Assembly (NCBI GenBank): GCA_017656265.1
Contig: JACDOD010000020.1
Location: 1 to 39,361, forward strand
Reading direction: 5' to 3'
DNA from: Bacillaceae bacterium
GTDB lineage: Bacteria; Bacillota; Bacilli; Bacillales; Alkalibacillaceae
Length of the DNA: 39,361 nt
Part shown: positions 1-7,400 of the stretch, one piece after another
How the letters are laid out: the number at the start of each line of letters is the position of its first letter
Numbering within the stretch: the first letter of the stretch is position 1
Notes under the pieces: generated by a model
Told to the model about the DNA's origin: nothing
Databases searched by the model: none
Seen by the model: the letters and a program-made list of their open reading frames with translations, nothing else
Translations under genes and position numbers: made by a program

Positions 1-201
1 GCGTGAGCTCTGATTTCTCGCGCGTGAGTCCTGATTTCTCGCGCGTGAGTCCTGATTTCTCGCACGTGAGCCCTGATTTTTCGTGCGTGAACTCTGATTT
101 TTCGTGCGTGAACTCTGATATCTCGCATACGCGTGATGCTTAATTACTGAACACGAGATCTGATATCCTGGAATCAAGAGCTGATGTTCCTCGTTACAAA
201 T
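1..201. repeat. 21-bp tandem repeat array A
   Basis: The core CTGATTTCTCGCGCGTGAG recurs every 21 bp, with the CTGAT step at 10, 31, 52, 73, 94 and 115. After a degenerate stretch shifted by 3 bp it returns at 160 and 181. The array runs off the left edge of the window, so its true length is unknown. The unit is three times seven, so it stays open in frame when translated. It has the same sequence and orientation as array B at 2515-2644. No gene overlaps it inside the window; the nearest is the 3' end of the CBO0543-like gene at 378. Confidence 0.9.
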
Positions 202-377
202 CAAATCGAATTGTCAAATCTAGCATAAAGATGAACCGGTTCAAAGGTTGATTTTATATTTGCAAAGATGGTTGGCACTTTTGAATTTAAAGCTTTCTTT
301 GTTGCTGCCAGATCGTCATATTTATTCCTTGTCCCTTCCCAAACTCTGTTGATAGATTCGCACTATTTTTCGATAGA

Positions 378-887
378 TCATCTATTTTCCCCTAACTGTT
401 TCACCATCCATTTATAGAAGTTCCAGATCATCCTCCAGTATACAATACCTCCGAAGAATGTATACCAGTGCCTCCATTGAGAGGCATGTGCCAGCAGTCC
501 GGCCTGTTCCCCCAGGTATTCAAAGACCATTAACCCAAAAGAAAACAGCAAAATCAGTCCAGTTCTAAGCATTGTTCCTGCCCGGTCCATGATCCAAACA
601 CACCCGCAGGTAACCGCAGGCAAAACAACGAGGGTAAATCCAATATCGATGGGAAAAACATCTGGAAACATTCGTTTTGGGAAAGAATACAGATTTAAGC
701 CAACAAATATAAGGTCGAGATATGTACCCAAAATGACTGCGAGAAAGTAAACCGATACATAAGTTATGAAGGTGTGATCCTGACTCTGATGATTATGAGT
801 TTTTTTGGTGGAGGATAAACTGTTTGGTGAAGATCGCAAATTCAAGCCATTCGAGGGTTTCGCAATATTTTTCCTCAACATCATCAC
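378..887 (-). CDS. CBO0543-like integral membrane protein
   Basis: A small protein of up to 169 aa with about four hydrophobic segments between residues 40 and 150. It carries the pattern seen in CBO0543-family membrane proteins: an FP..FP stretch after the first segments (FPKRMFPDVFPIDIGF), a later acidic FEYLGE, and Trp-rich loops at the C-terminus (SQWRHWYTF, YWRMIWNFYKW). The family has no established biochemical function; some members occur in spore-formers. The start is uncertain. A GTG at 887 or the ATGs at 884 and 881 overlap the end of the yppC-like gene by about 90 bp, and no start with a good ribosome site lies nearer the hydrophobic core. The gene is probably co-transcribed with yppC. 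The family call rests on recalled pattern, not an alignment. Confidence 0.6.
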   Translation of the reverse strand: MMMLRKNIAKPSNGLNLRSSPNSLSSTKKTHNHQSQDHTFITYVSVYFLAVILGTYLDLIFVGLNLYSFPKRMFPDVFPIDIGFTLVVLPAVTCGCVWIMDRAGTMLRTGLILLFSFGLMVFEYLGEQAGLLAHASQWRHWYTFFGGIVYWRMIWNFYKWMVKQLGENR

Positions 888-1962
888 TCACTTCAATGGG
901 GCGTTCCTGCAAATAATTGAGAACCTTCCAGTCCGAATACCAGTCCCCTATCTCTGCTTCTTGATGAGACTGATCTTTCCATGCGTTGCTCAATACCGGA
1001 CTGTACAGCCTCGGGGCCTGGCCTGTGATCGCGCAATGGTTAATCCTCGGTTTATATATCATTCCCGGAACGGATTCTCTGACATCATGAAACAAATGGG
1101 GCCAGAAGTCTTTTCGTGAGCCAGTATGCGGGGTTGACCGGGCCCATTCAAAAAAAGCCTGATATTGATCCCTGTCATGAAAAAGCACATGATACAGCCG
1201 TTTCCCCAGGAGGATGCGCTCATGCAGGGAAGAAAAATGATGAAGGGTCTGGCCTTTCACTCTAACCCTTTGGCTACCCCCATCAAAATAAGGAAACAAA
1301 ATATAATTCGTGCTCAGAAAATCCTGCAGTTTGAATTCAATAGTATGAAGCACCGTATCCTGATAATAGGGATTTTGAATCACCCGCTTTTCCAAATAGC
1401 TCTGTTCATTGATGACCATCGCAACCGCCAGAAGATAACGGTCCTTCCGCTTCCAGAAATCTTCCCAGATCGTCTCCATAAATACCGATACATCAAAATG
1501 CGGCAGCAAATGAAAAAGAGGCGTTTTTTGCCTTAAACTCTCTTTATAAATAAGAAGCTGCGGATACGCATCCTGAAAGATCAGCCAGTTCCCCCGCTCA
1601 ATAAAGTTAAAAAAATCGTTCTGTTCGTCCTCTGTCAGGAATTCCTGAAGAAGTTCGCCCTTTAAATCCGTCATGTTCCATCCACCATTGCGGGAAACCA
1701 TATGGCCCAGAAAAGCCCAGTGAATATTAGGATGCTGCTCGTAAAAATCCAGGTACGCCCGGGTGCGGGTGATATTGTTTCGGTTATGCTGTTCTGTCTC
1801 GTTTTGAATCTCCTGAATCAGTTTCTGTTCAGAAGCTGAAAGATGATTAGAGCCTGCCCCATTTTTTTGGGCTTTCTTTTTCAGCTCTTTTTTGATTTTC
1901 TTCAAAGGGGGGCTTAACGTTTTCGGTTTAGAATCATCCGTAAAAAACTTGAACAGTTCCAT
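793..1962 (-). CDS. yppC: DUF2515 family protein (YppC-like)
   Basis: A 389-aa soluble protein. Residues about 65-105 hold the most conserved block of the Bacillus YppC/DUF2515 family: TRTRAYLDFYEQHPNIHWAF followed by LGHMVSRNGGWNMTDLKGEL. The N-terminus is a Lys-rich linker (KKIKKELKKKAQK). The start at 1962 is supported by a GGGAGAG ribosome site directly upstream. Function is unknown. In Bacillus subtilis yppC lies beside recU and ponA; neither is present here, so the gene is in a different neighbourhood. The downstream CBO0543-like gene overlaps its 3' end on the same strand. Confidence 0.85.
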   Translation of the reverse strand: MELFKFFTDDSKPKTLSPPLKKIKKELKKKAQKNGAGSNHLSASEQKLIQEIQNETEQHNRNNITRTRAYLDFYEQHPNIHWAFLGHMVSRNGGWNMTDLKGELLQEFLTEDEQNDFFNFIERGNWLIFQDAYPQLLIYKESLRQKTPLFHLLPHFDVSVFMETIWEDFWKRKDRYLLAVAMVINEQSYLEKRVIQNPYYQDTVLHTIEFKLQDFLSTNYILFPYFDGGSQRVRVKGQTLHHFSSLHERILLGKRLYHVLFHDRDQYQAFFEWARSTPHTGSRKDFWPHLFHDVRESVPGMIYKPRINHCAITGQAPRLYSPVLSNAWKDQSHQEAEIGDWYSDWKVLNYLQERPIEVSDDVEEKYCETLEWLEFAIFTKQFILHQKNS

Positions 1963-2510
1963 CTCTCCCTTGATTCATATATGAAAGGAAAACAAATACC
2001 ATTTATCCTAGATGAATGGGCGGGATGAGTGCTGATGGAAAAGGTTTATGAAGTATTGACTGGACGGTTAGCCGATAGCAGTCCGGTCAAAACCCGGATG
2101 AATCCTGGTCCTATGCCTTAGAGCCCGAGATTTCAACCGATGCTTTATAATCATATTATGAAAGTGCCTTGAAATTCATGAAGATATTAGAAGTCCTATG
2201 CTGATGGGAATTAGTATATTCATTATTAGCACACCTACCTGGTGTAACCACTATTCTATAATTAACCGTTTTCGCTAAAAAAAATTTAACACTTTTCTAT
2301 TTACCTACTGTTATATCAGGCCATTCTTAGTCTTGAGTGATTATAAAAAAATTTTGTCAGGAGTAGTTTTATAGTGAAGCTTGTTTATCATTTCAACCGG
2401 GAGATCTTCAGGTGATTCACAAAACGTAGGTTTTAGATCGATTGTACCTTCGTAGCTGCCGTTATCCTATTCTCGAGTTAGATTCGTGTCTTATGCCGCA
2501 GGGTGTGACC
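1963..2510. other. Intergenic stretch with one possible decayed ORF
   Basis: About 550 bp without an intact gene. On the minus strand, 2316-2466 is open for 49 codons and ends in a stop. The translation looks coding in composition (…KPTFCESPEDLPVEM…HSRLRMA), but it has no early start codon and I cannot assign it; it may be a 3' remnant. The 2035-2160 part holds short plus-strand ORFs in changing frames and nothing recognisable. Confidence 0.3.
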
Positions 2511-3602
2511 TCACGGGTGTGAACCCTGATTTCTCATGCGTGAGCCTTGATTTCTCCCGCGTGAACTCTGATATCTCGCGCGTGAATCCTGATTTTCCGT
2601 GCGCGAACCCTGATTTCCGGCGCGTGAACTCTGATATCTCGCGCCTCTAAACAAGTACTCCTCCCCCACACCTTCCTCTTTCGCTCTCTGATAAACATGC
2701 CAGGCAGCCACTAAATCCTGAAAGGCCAATCCGACAGAACCGAAGACGGTAATTTCATCTGGAGCCGTCCTGCCTGCCTTCTTCTCGGCAATGACTTCGC
2801 CCAGTTCGGCATCAATCGCGTTAGCAGACAGGCCAGCTCCCGCAATCGCTCCCATCCGAACAGCAAGATCCCGGTCATCACAAATAAATTTCGCCGACTC
2901 AATCAGTTCAGCACTCACTTCACATTTCCCCGGCTGATCTGCCCCCAATGTCGTAATATGCGTGCCCGGACGGACTTGATCCGAAAACAAGAACGGCTCC
3001 GTCGCCCATGTTGCAGCAATGATGATGTCAGAATTCTGCACCACTTCAGCTAATTCAGAGACCGCTGCAACCTTTAAGTCTGTTTCAGTCTCCATTTTCC
3101 CAGCAAACTCATCCGCTTTTCCTTGAATTGAATCAAAGGCGTACACTTCTTCAATCTCACGAAAAAGCGTGAGTGAGCGCAGCTGAAGTTCACCCTGCAC
3201 CCCGCAGCCAATGATGCCGACACGGCGCGCATCCGCACGCGACAAAACGTCCGTACCCAGCGCTCCAGCTATTCCTGTACGGACTGCAGTGATATACGAC
3301 GAATCCATCACCGCCAGCAATTCACCCGTTTCAAGGTCGTGCAAATGAATCACACCTGAAATTGCCGGGTTCTGTCCCGGAAACTTCGCATGTACTTTTA
3401 CCATATAGGCTGGAATCCCATCCACGAGTCCTGGGAACAAAACGGCTGCACTGGCCTTACCCCCTGGAAGAGGGGATACAGATTTCCGCCATGTGACCTC
3501 TTTATTTAATGAATAAGCAGCAAACCCGCTTCGAATTCCGTTAATGATGTCTTCCAACGATAATAGTTGCCTAATATAAGAGTCGTTAAGGAGTAAGGTC
3601 AT
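2511..3602 (-). CDS. Ornithine cyclodeaminase/mu-crystallin family protein
   Basis: A 363-aa NAD(P)-dependent enzyme of the ornithine cyclodeaminase/alanine dehydrogenase/mu-crystallin family, which acts on amino or imino acids in the cytosol. The N-terminal LLNDSYIRQLLSLEDIINGI and the HLHDLETGELLAVMDSSYIT-AVRTGIAGALGTDVL block are typical. The Rossmann glycine motif is VGIIGCGVQGELQLRSL, at about residues 148-164. Substrate cannot be told. The family body ends near residue 325 (EEYLFRGAR). The last ~38 residues are a heptad-like repeat of Ser/Arg/Asn/Gln (SRAGNQG, SRTENQD, SRARYQS, SRGRNQG, SRMRNQG) encoded by repeat array B. This tail is not part of the fold and was probably gained when the array spread into the 3' end. 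A weak AAAGGA lies upstream of the ATG at 3602. Confidence 0.88.
   Translation of the reverse strand: MTLLLNDSYIRQLLSLEDIINGIRSGFAAYSLNKEVTWRKSVSPLPGGKASAAVLFPGLVDGIPAYMVKVHAKFPGQNPAISGVIHLHDLETGELLAVMDSSYITAVRTGIAGALGTDVLSRADARRVGIIGCGVQGELQLRSLTLFREIEEVYAFDSIQGKADEFAGKMETETDLKVAAVSELAEVVQNSDIIIAATWATEPFLFSDQVRPGTHITTLGADQPGKCEVSAELIESAKFICDDRDLAVRMGAIAGAGLSANAIDAELGEVIAEKKAGRTAPDEITVFGSVGLAFQDLVAAWHVYQRAKEEGVGEEYLFRGARYQSSRAGNQGSRTENQDSRARYQSSRGRNQGSRMRNQGSHP
2515..2644. repeat. 21-bp tandem repeat array B, inside the 3' end of a gene
   Basis: Six copies with period 21: GTGA (once GCGA) occurs at 2519, 2540, 2561, 2582, 2603 and 2624. The unit CGCGTGAACTCTGATATCT matches array A at 1-201 in the same orientation. 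The array supplies the C-terminal tail of the ornithine cyclodeaminase-like gene, read on the minus strand, and its stop codon at 2511. Confidence 0.92.
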
Positions 3603-3942
3603 TAGATAAAAAATCCTTTCTTGTTTTTAGAATCGATCACTTTGCTATGTTAATAATAAAGCCTCTAACTCTATATGCCTGCCCCTATTCTATCATTTAT
3701 CAGATTCCTGTCCTTAACCATATCTCTATTTAGTTCATAACTGACTGTAGTCAAACAAAAATTAAGTAGGATCTTTTCATTCAATACTACTGAAGATGAC
3801 TCTAAATCCATTTATAATTTGTGTTATTGAATCACCTGATCCAGTAATGTAAAGCAAGTGATCTTCGAGGAAAACTTAGAATTATTTTGAACCAATCGTG
3901 CTATAATGAAATTGAGATCATGAAAAAGTGAGGGGATCCATC
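3603..3942 (+). promoter_or_regulatory. Intergenic region with extended -10 promoter
   Basis: 340 bp without a gene. An extended -10 element (TG-C-TATAAT, 3899-3907) lies 36 bp before the ATG of the decayed nucleotidyltransferase gene at 3943, with no good -35. A short near-palindrome TGACT-GT-AGTCA sits at 3742-3753; its role, if any, is unknown. Confidence 0.45.
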
Positions 3943-4228
3943 ATGCTATATGATGACCTTCAAGAAAAACGTGAACAGATTTTAAGAAGAGCAAACAAAA
4001 ACGGAATACGAAAGTACGAGTTTTGGTTCAGCAGCCAGACGAGAAGATGATCCTTCAAGTGATATAGATTTACTCGTGACCTCTGAAGAAGGAAGAAATC
4101 TTTTCGATCTGATTCGATTTAAAAACAATATGGAAGAACTTCTAAATGTGGAGGTTGATGCCGTAGCTGAAAACTCCATTCATCGAAACATGAAAGAACA
4201 AGTGATAAACGAGGCAACTGAACTATGA
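3943..4228 (+). pseudogene. MNT-domain nucleotidyltransferase (MntA-type antitoxin), frameshifted
   Basis: The gene starts at ATG 3943 and reads for about 27 codons. It then loses one T in the run at about 4019-4023, which throws the catalytic motif out of frame. In the shifted frame the nucleotidyltransferase signature appears in full: FGSAARREDDPSSDIDLLV, then an NVEVDAVAE strand. Intact MntA-type proteins AMPylate and silence the HEPN toxin. The stop TGA overlaps the ATG of the next gene (ATGA at 4225-4228), the usual translational coupling of this pair. The single-base loss makes a functional antitoxin unlikely unless it is a sequencing error. Confidence 0.8.
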
Positions 4229-4550
4229 AAGATGACAGAGTTTACCTAACCCATATCCTGGAATGTATACAAGATATTGAATCATACATTCGAAATTGAA
4301 AAGATGATTCAGTTCAAAAATCGTACAGGATGCGGTCATTCGAAAATTAGAAGTGATCGGAGAAGCCACGAAGAATATTTCAATTGAATTTTCGAGAACA
4401 ACACCCTAACGTTCCGTGGCGTGAAATGGCAGGGCATAGAGATGTGCTAATCACGAATACTTTGGCGTCGATCTTGAGATTGTTTGGAATGTGGTTGACA
4501 AAGAGATCCCACCGTTAAAAGAGAAAATAACGAACTTTCTAAACGAATAA
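4225..4550 (+). pseudogene. HEPN-domain protein (HepT/DUF86-type toxin), frameshifted
   Basis: It begins MKDDRVYLTHILECIQDIES at ATG 4225, as HepT/DUF86 toxins do, but hits a stop after 24 codons. The rest of the family sequence can be read by changing frame several times: AVIRKLEVIGEATKNIS near 4330-4385, then WREMAGHRDVLI near 4420-4450, then EYFGVDLEIVWNVVDKEIP to the TAA at 4548. The RNase motif R-x4-H of HEPN toxins is itself hit: one base is missing at the His codon (about 4454). With the preceding antitoxin also broken, the whole toxin-antitoxin pair has decayed. Confidence 0.8.
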
Positions 4551-4554
4551 ATAA

Positions 4555-4584
4555 GCAGGTGGTTCATAAAACATCTGCTTTTTT
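4555..4584 (+). terminator. Rho-independent terminator after the decayed MNT/HEPN pair
   Basis: Stem GCAGGTG/CATCTGC (4555-4561 with 4572-4578, one G-T pair), followed directly by TTTTTT at 4579-4584. It lies 5 bp after the HEPN stop. Confidence 0.65.
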
Positions 4585-4674
4585 CTGTTGAGTGCTTTTA
4601 ATGCTAACTCAACTTTTGCACCCTGAAATCGGCCGAAAAACTTTGAAATAGTTGGGTGAACCCGCAATCCATTG

Positions 4675-5086
4675 CTAAAATTGACTTTTGATTATTGAGT
4701 ATACCATACAATTTTTACCAGAGCGGGGGGGTATTTCACCGTGTTTCGTAAATGAATTAACAATGTTTGAATATTGCCATTCAAAAGTGACGTCTATGCC
4801 ATATTTCAGGGATATTTGTCTCAAATAGAGAGCCACCACTTGGTGGTGATGGCTAATTCCTTCATACCATATCTTCTCCTCATAGAATACAGGGGATATT
4901 ACAGATAATAGTAAATTCTGTCGCAAAGAGTGGTAAACTTCTCCGCAAGGTTGGTACAATTTAGATGCAACAATTAATATTGTTTTGACCACTTTTCCTT
5001 GAATGAATGATTAAAAGAGCAAAGACAAATGAAGTAAAATTAATTGGATTAATCCATTCTCTTACAGTAAACAACACCCCATTCAT
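4675..5086 (-). pseudogene. Unrecognised small membrane-anchored protein, probably frameshifted
   Basis: An ATG at 5086 with a good ribosome site (GGGGAG, 5093-5098) opens a 41-aa frame starting MNGVLFTVREWINPINFTSF, whose hydrophobic stretch looks like one membrane segment. This frame stops at 4961. A second frame open from 4992 to 4675 (105 aa, including HHHQVVALYLRQISLKYGID) has no convincing ribosome site. It may be the continuation after a one-base shift near 4990, giving a protein of about 135 aa with an N-terminal anchor and a soluble tail. I do not recognise the family. It faces away from the FRG/DUF262 genes. Confidence 0.35.
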
Positions 5087-5423
5087 ACAAAACTCCCCAA
5101 TTTTCCATATATGTTAATGATATAATTTATTTGGAAATATAGACTATAGATAGTATATATAGGTATCGAGATTATAGATTCAGGATCTTTTGAATTCTTG
5201 CGGTATATGGGACTTGGATGACAAACGTTTGTTTAACATTGTTTACTATTTTCAATTCATTCCATATTAAAGTTTTTGAGATGTTTTGTTATTTTATGTA
5301 TAATTTATTTTACAAATAGATCCAAATTATCTTGATTTAACTATTTAAAATAATTATTCATGTTACGAAAATTTTCAGATAAACATTTTGATTTATATAT
5401 ACCTATAAAAAGGACTGATTAAT
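5087..5423. other. AT-rich upstream region of the FRG gene
   Basis: About 340 bp of very AT-rich DNA with no ORF. It should hold the promoters for the plus-strand FRG/DUF262 pair and the minus-strand small gene. Several AT-rich -10-like hexamers exist, but none pairs clearly with a -35, so I do not name one. Confidence 0.4.
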
Positions 5424-6197
5424 TTGGAAGAAAAAAAAGTAACAAATGTCTCACAATTTACAGACGCTCTATATAATTTAAGTGGTGAAGGTTTTTCTTT
5501 CTTTAGAGGACAAGGGTCATATAAAAGGTATAAACTGTTACCATCTTTATTAAGGAAAAATATTCAGGGAAACAGATATTATAGTAATGAATGTGATACT
5601 AGTTTTTTAAATATCTTTAAAACCAGAGCTATACCTTACATAAATAATGCTCCTAGAGATGATTGGGAATGGCTGCTTACTGCCCAACATTATGGTGTTC
5701 CAACTCGGCTGTTGGACTGGACACAAAGTCCGTTAGTTGCATTATTCTTTGCTGTTGATGATAACCCTGAAATTAATGATGATGATGATCCTGTTGTCTG
5801 GTGTTTAAACCCTAATACTTTAAATTCCAAAAGTCCATTTAATGGTGAAATACCAAATTTAATGGAAAGAAGTGAAAGCCTCCTTCATAAATGGTTGGAT
5901 GAATATTATGCATTAGGGAAATTCTTAGAGGAAGTTAAATATCCTATTGCTTTAGTTGGCCCAAGAAGTAATGATAGGGTCAATGCTCAAAAGGGTGTGT
6001 TTACCCTCTTTCCATTAAATGCTCAACCTCTGGAGGAAATGAATGAATCGGAGGAATTTTTATATAAAATTATAATAGATAATAATAAGAAGGGGGAAGT
6101 TAAAAAGCAACTGTTTGAATTAGGAATAACGTATTCCAATATTTACCCTGAATTGGAATCAATCTCAAAAGATATAGTTTTTGAATATTCAATATAA
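5424..6197 (+). CDS. FRG domain-containing protein
   Basis: A 257-aa protein with the FRG domain, named for its Phe-Arg-Gly motif. FFRGQG is at residues 26-31, LLPSLLRK at about 38-45, and the second signature AQHYGVPTRLLDWTQSPLVA at 87-106, followed by LFFA. FRG proteins are widespread in phage-rich and defence regions; their biochemical activity is not firmly established. The start is a TTG at 5424 with AAAGGA 8-10 bp upstream. It is followed after 18 bp by the DUF262 gene, which has its own strong AAGGAGGG site, so the two form one operon ending at the hairpin at 7346. The AT content is higher than in the flanking chromosomal genes, consistent with horizontal acquisition. Confidence 0.88.
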   Translation: MEEKKVTNVSQFTDALYNLSGEGFSFFRGQGSYKRYKLLPSLLRKNIQGNRYYSNECDTSFLNIFKTRAIPYINNAPRDDWEWLLTAQHYGVPTRLLDWTQSPLVALFFAVDDNPEINDDDDPVVWCLNPNTLNSKSPFNGEIPNLMERSESLLHKWLDEYYALGKFLEEVKYPIALVGPRSNDRVNAQKGVFTLFPLNAQPLEEMNESEEFLYKIIIDNNKKGEVKKQLFELGITYSNIYPELESISKDIVFEYSI

Positions 6198-6215
6198 TAC
6201 AAGGAGGGAAATAGT

Positions 6216-7313
6216 ATGGATGAGAAAAATTGGGAAGTGGAGTCTACACCTGACAGTAAAACTCTTAAGAGTGTGTGTGATGAAATTGATAGTGCATTAA
6301 AAGGAGAACCTGGTATAAAATTAGACCCCGAATACCAACGTGAATATAAATTTACGACAAAAGACGAAAGTTTATTAATTGAATCGATATTGATGGGAAT
6401 ACCGATTCCAGTAATATACCTTTCCTCTGACACTACAAAAATTCCACATGTGTCTAATGTTATAGATGGACAACATAGATTAAGAGCAGTCTATAGGTTT
6501 ATTAATGGGAAATTTGCTTTAAAGGGTTTAGAACGCTACAAGGATTTAAACGAAAAAAAATTTGATGAACTTCCTGTAGAGACACAAAACAAACTACTTT
6601 TTCAATCCAATTTATCATTTCAAAATATACATGTTCAAAATAACCCAGAATTAGAAATGGAAATTTTTAAGAGATACAACCAGGGGACAAATCCACTGAG
6701 TAAACAAGAAATTAGACACGCCGTATTTAGAAGTGAATTTAATATGTGGTTTAATAAAAAGGTCGATCAATTCTTTTCAGATTCTATTTTGAAGGACATC
6801 TATAATATAAGTAAAAAACGATATTCAGATAAAACAGCACATGAATCTATTTACGTAATGTTATCTATTTTGGAAAATGGTCTAAACTCAGAATATAATA
6901 CTTCCCCTGAATACGCAGAAGCATTTATGAAATATGCAGCAGAATATGCAACTCAAGAAGACCTTATAAAAAATTATGGAGATAAGTTAGAAAAAGTAAA
7001 TGAGTTTTTAGTAAAAATTCATCAAGAACTAGAAATTAAGTATCCATTTTCAAAAGAAATATATGGTGTACAAAGCAGAAATTATAAACTTCAAACACCG
7101 ATTTTGATGATTATCTCTGCTTTTCTTCATTATTTGCTTAATAATCATATCAATTTAGTAGAAGAAGATAAATTTAAAAAGATTATAGAAACCATTAAAG
7201 AAACATTATCAAATTCTTACTTAGAAAAGCCATTTAAGGGCTCAAATACACGCCCAAGTGCGTTACTAGAAACATTCGATGAAATGAAACGAAACTGGGA
7301 ATCAAAGAGTTAA
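6216..7313 (+). CDS. DUF262 (GmrS/ParB-N-like) domain protein
   Basis: A 365-aa protein with an N-terminal DUF262 domain. LDPEYQREY (residues about 36-44) and VIDGQHRLRAVYRF (about 82-95) match the substrate/nucleotide-binding DGQ-R signature of the ParB-like fold. The C-terminal two thirds are helical, with no HNH (DUF1524) motif visible, so it is not a full GmrSD-type endonuclease. DUF262 proteins occur in type IV restriction (GmrSD) and in other defence systems. Coupled to the FRG gene by an 18-bp gap, it probably acts with it as a two-component unit; this is inference. A strong ribosome site (AAGGAGGG, 6201-6208) fixes the ATG at 6216. Confidence 0.87.
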   Translation: MDEKNWEVESTPDSKTLKSVCDEIDSALKGEPGIKLDPEYQREYKFTTKDESLLIESILMGIPIPVIYLSSDTTKIPHVSNVIDGQHRLRAVYRFINGKFALKGLERYKDLNEKKFDELPVETQNKLLFQSNLSFQNIHVQNNPELEMEIFKRYNQGTNPLSKQEIRHAVFRSEFNMWFNKKVDQFFSDSILKDIYNISKKRYSDKTAHESIYVMLSILENGLNSEYNTSPEYAEAFMKYAAEYATQEDLIKNYGDKLEKVNEFLVKIHQELEIKYPFSKEIYGVQSRNYKLQTPILMIISAFLHYLLNNHINLVEEDKFKKIIETIKETLSNSYLEKPFKGSNTRPSALLETFDEMKRNWESKS

Positions 7314-7345
7314 ATAAAACTAATTTTGTGAATCTACAATAATAA

Positions 7346-7400
7346 AATTTTTAAAAAGACAGTATTTCTTTATATTAGAAATACTGTCTTTTTAAAAATT
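7346..7400 (+). terminator. 24-bp perfect hairpin terminator of the FRG/DUF262 operon
   Basis: Arms 7346-7369 and 7377-7400 are perfect reverse complements over 24 bp with a 7-nt loop (TTATATT). The descending arm is T-rich, so it can work as an intrinsic terminator. Its outer 8 bp (7393-7400) are the left target duplication of the ISL3 element that begins at 7401. Confidence 0.85.

Noticed and set aside
1-201. CRISPR array
   Set aside because: The 21-bp units are contiguous with no unique spacers, so this is a direct tandem array. The same holds for 2515-2644 and 39082-39312.
1165-1536. Plus-strand 123-codon frame within yppC
   Set aside because: Shadow of the DUF2515 coding sequence on the other strand, with no ribosome site or recognisable domain.
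2035-2121. Short plus-strand frame starting MEKVYEVLTGRLADSSPVKT
   Set aside because: Only 28 codons, no ribosome site, and neighbouring frames open and close at random, so it is not separable from chance.
3742-3753. TGACT-GT-AGTCA as an operator
   Set aside because: Only 5-bp arms, not aligned with the identified -10 element, and no second copy seen. Too short to claim.
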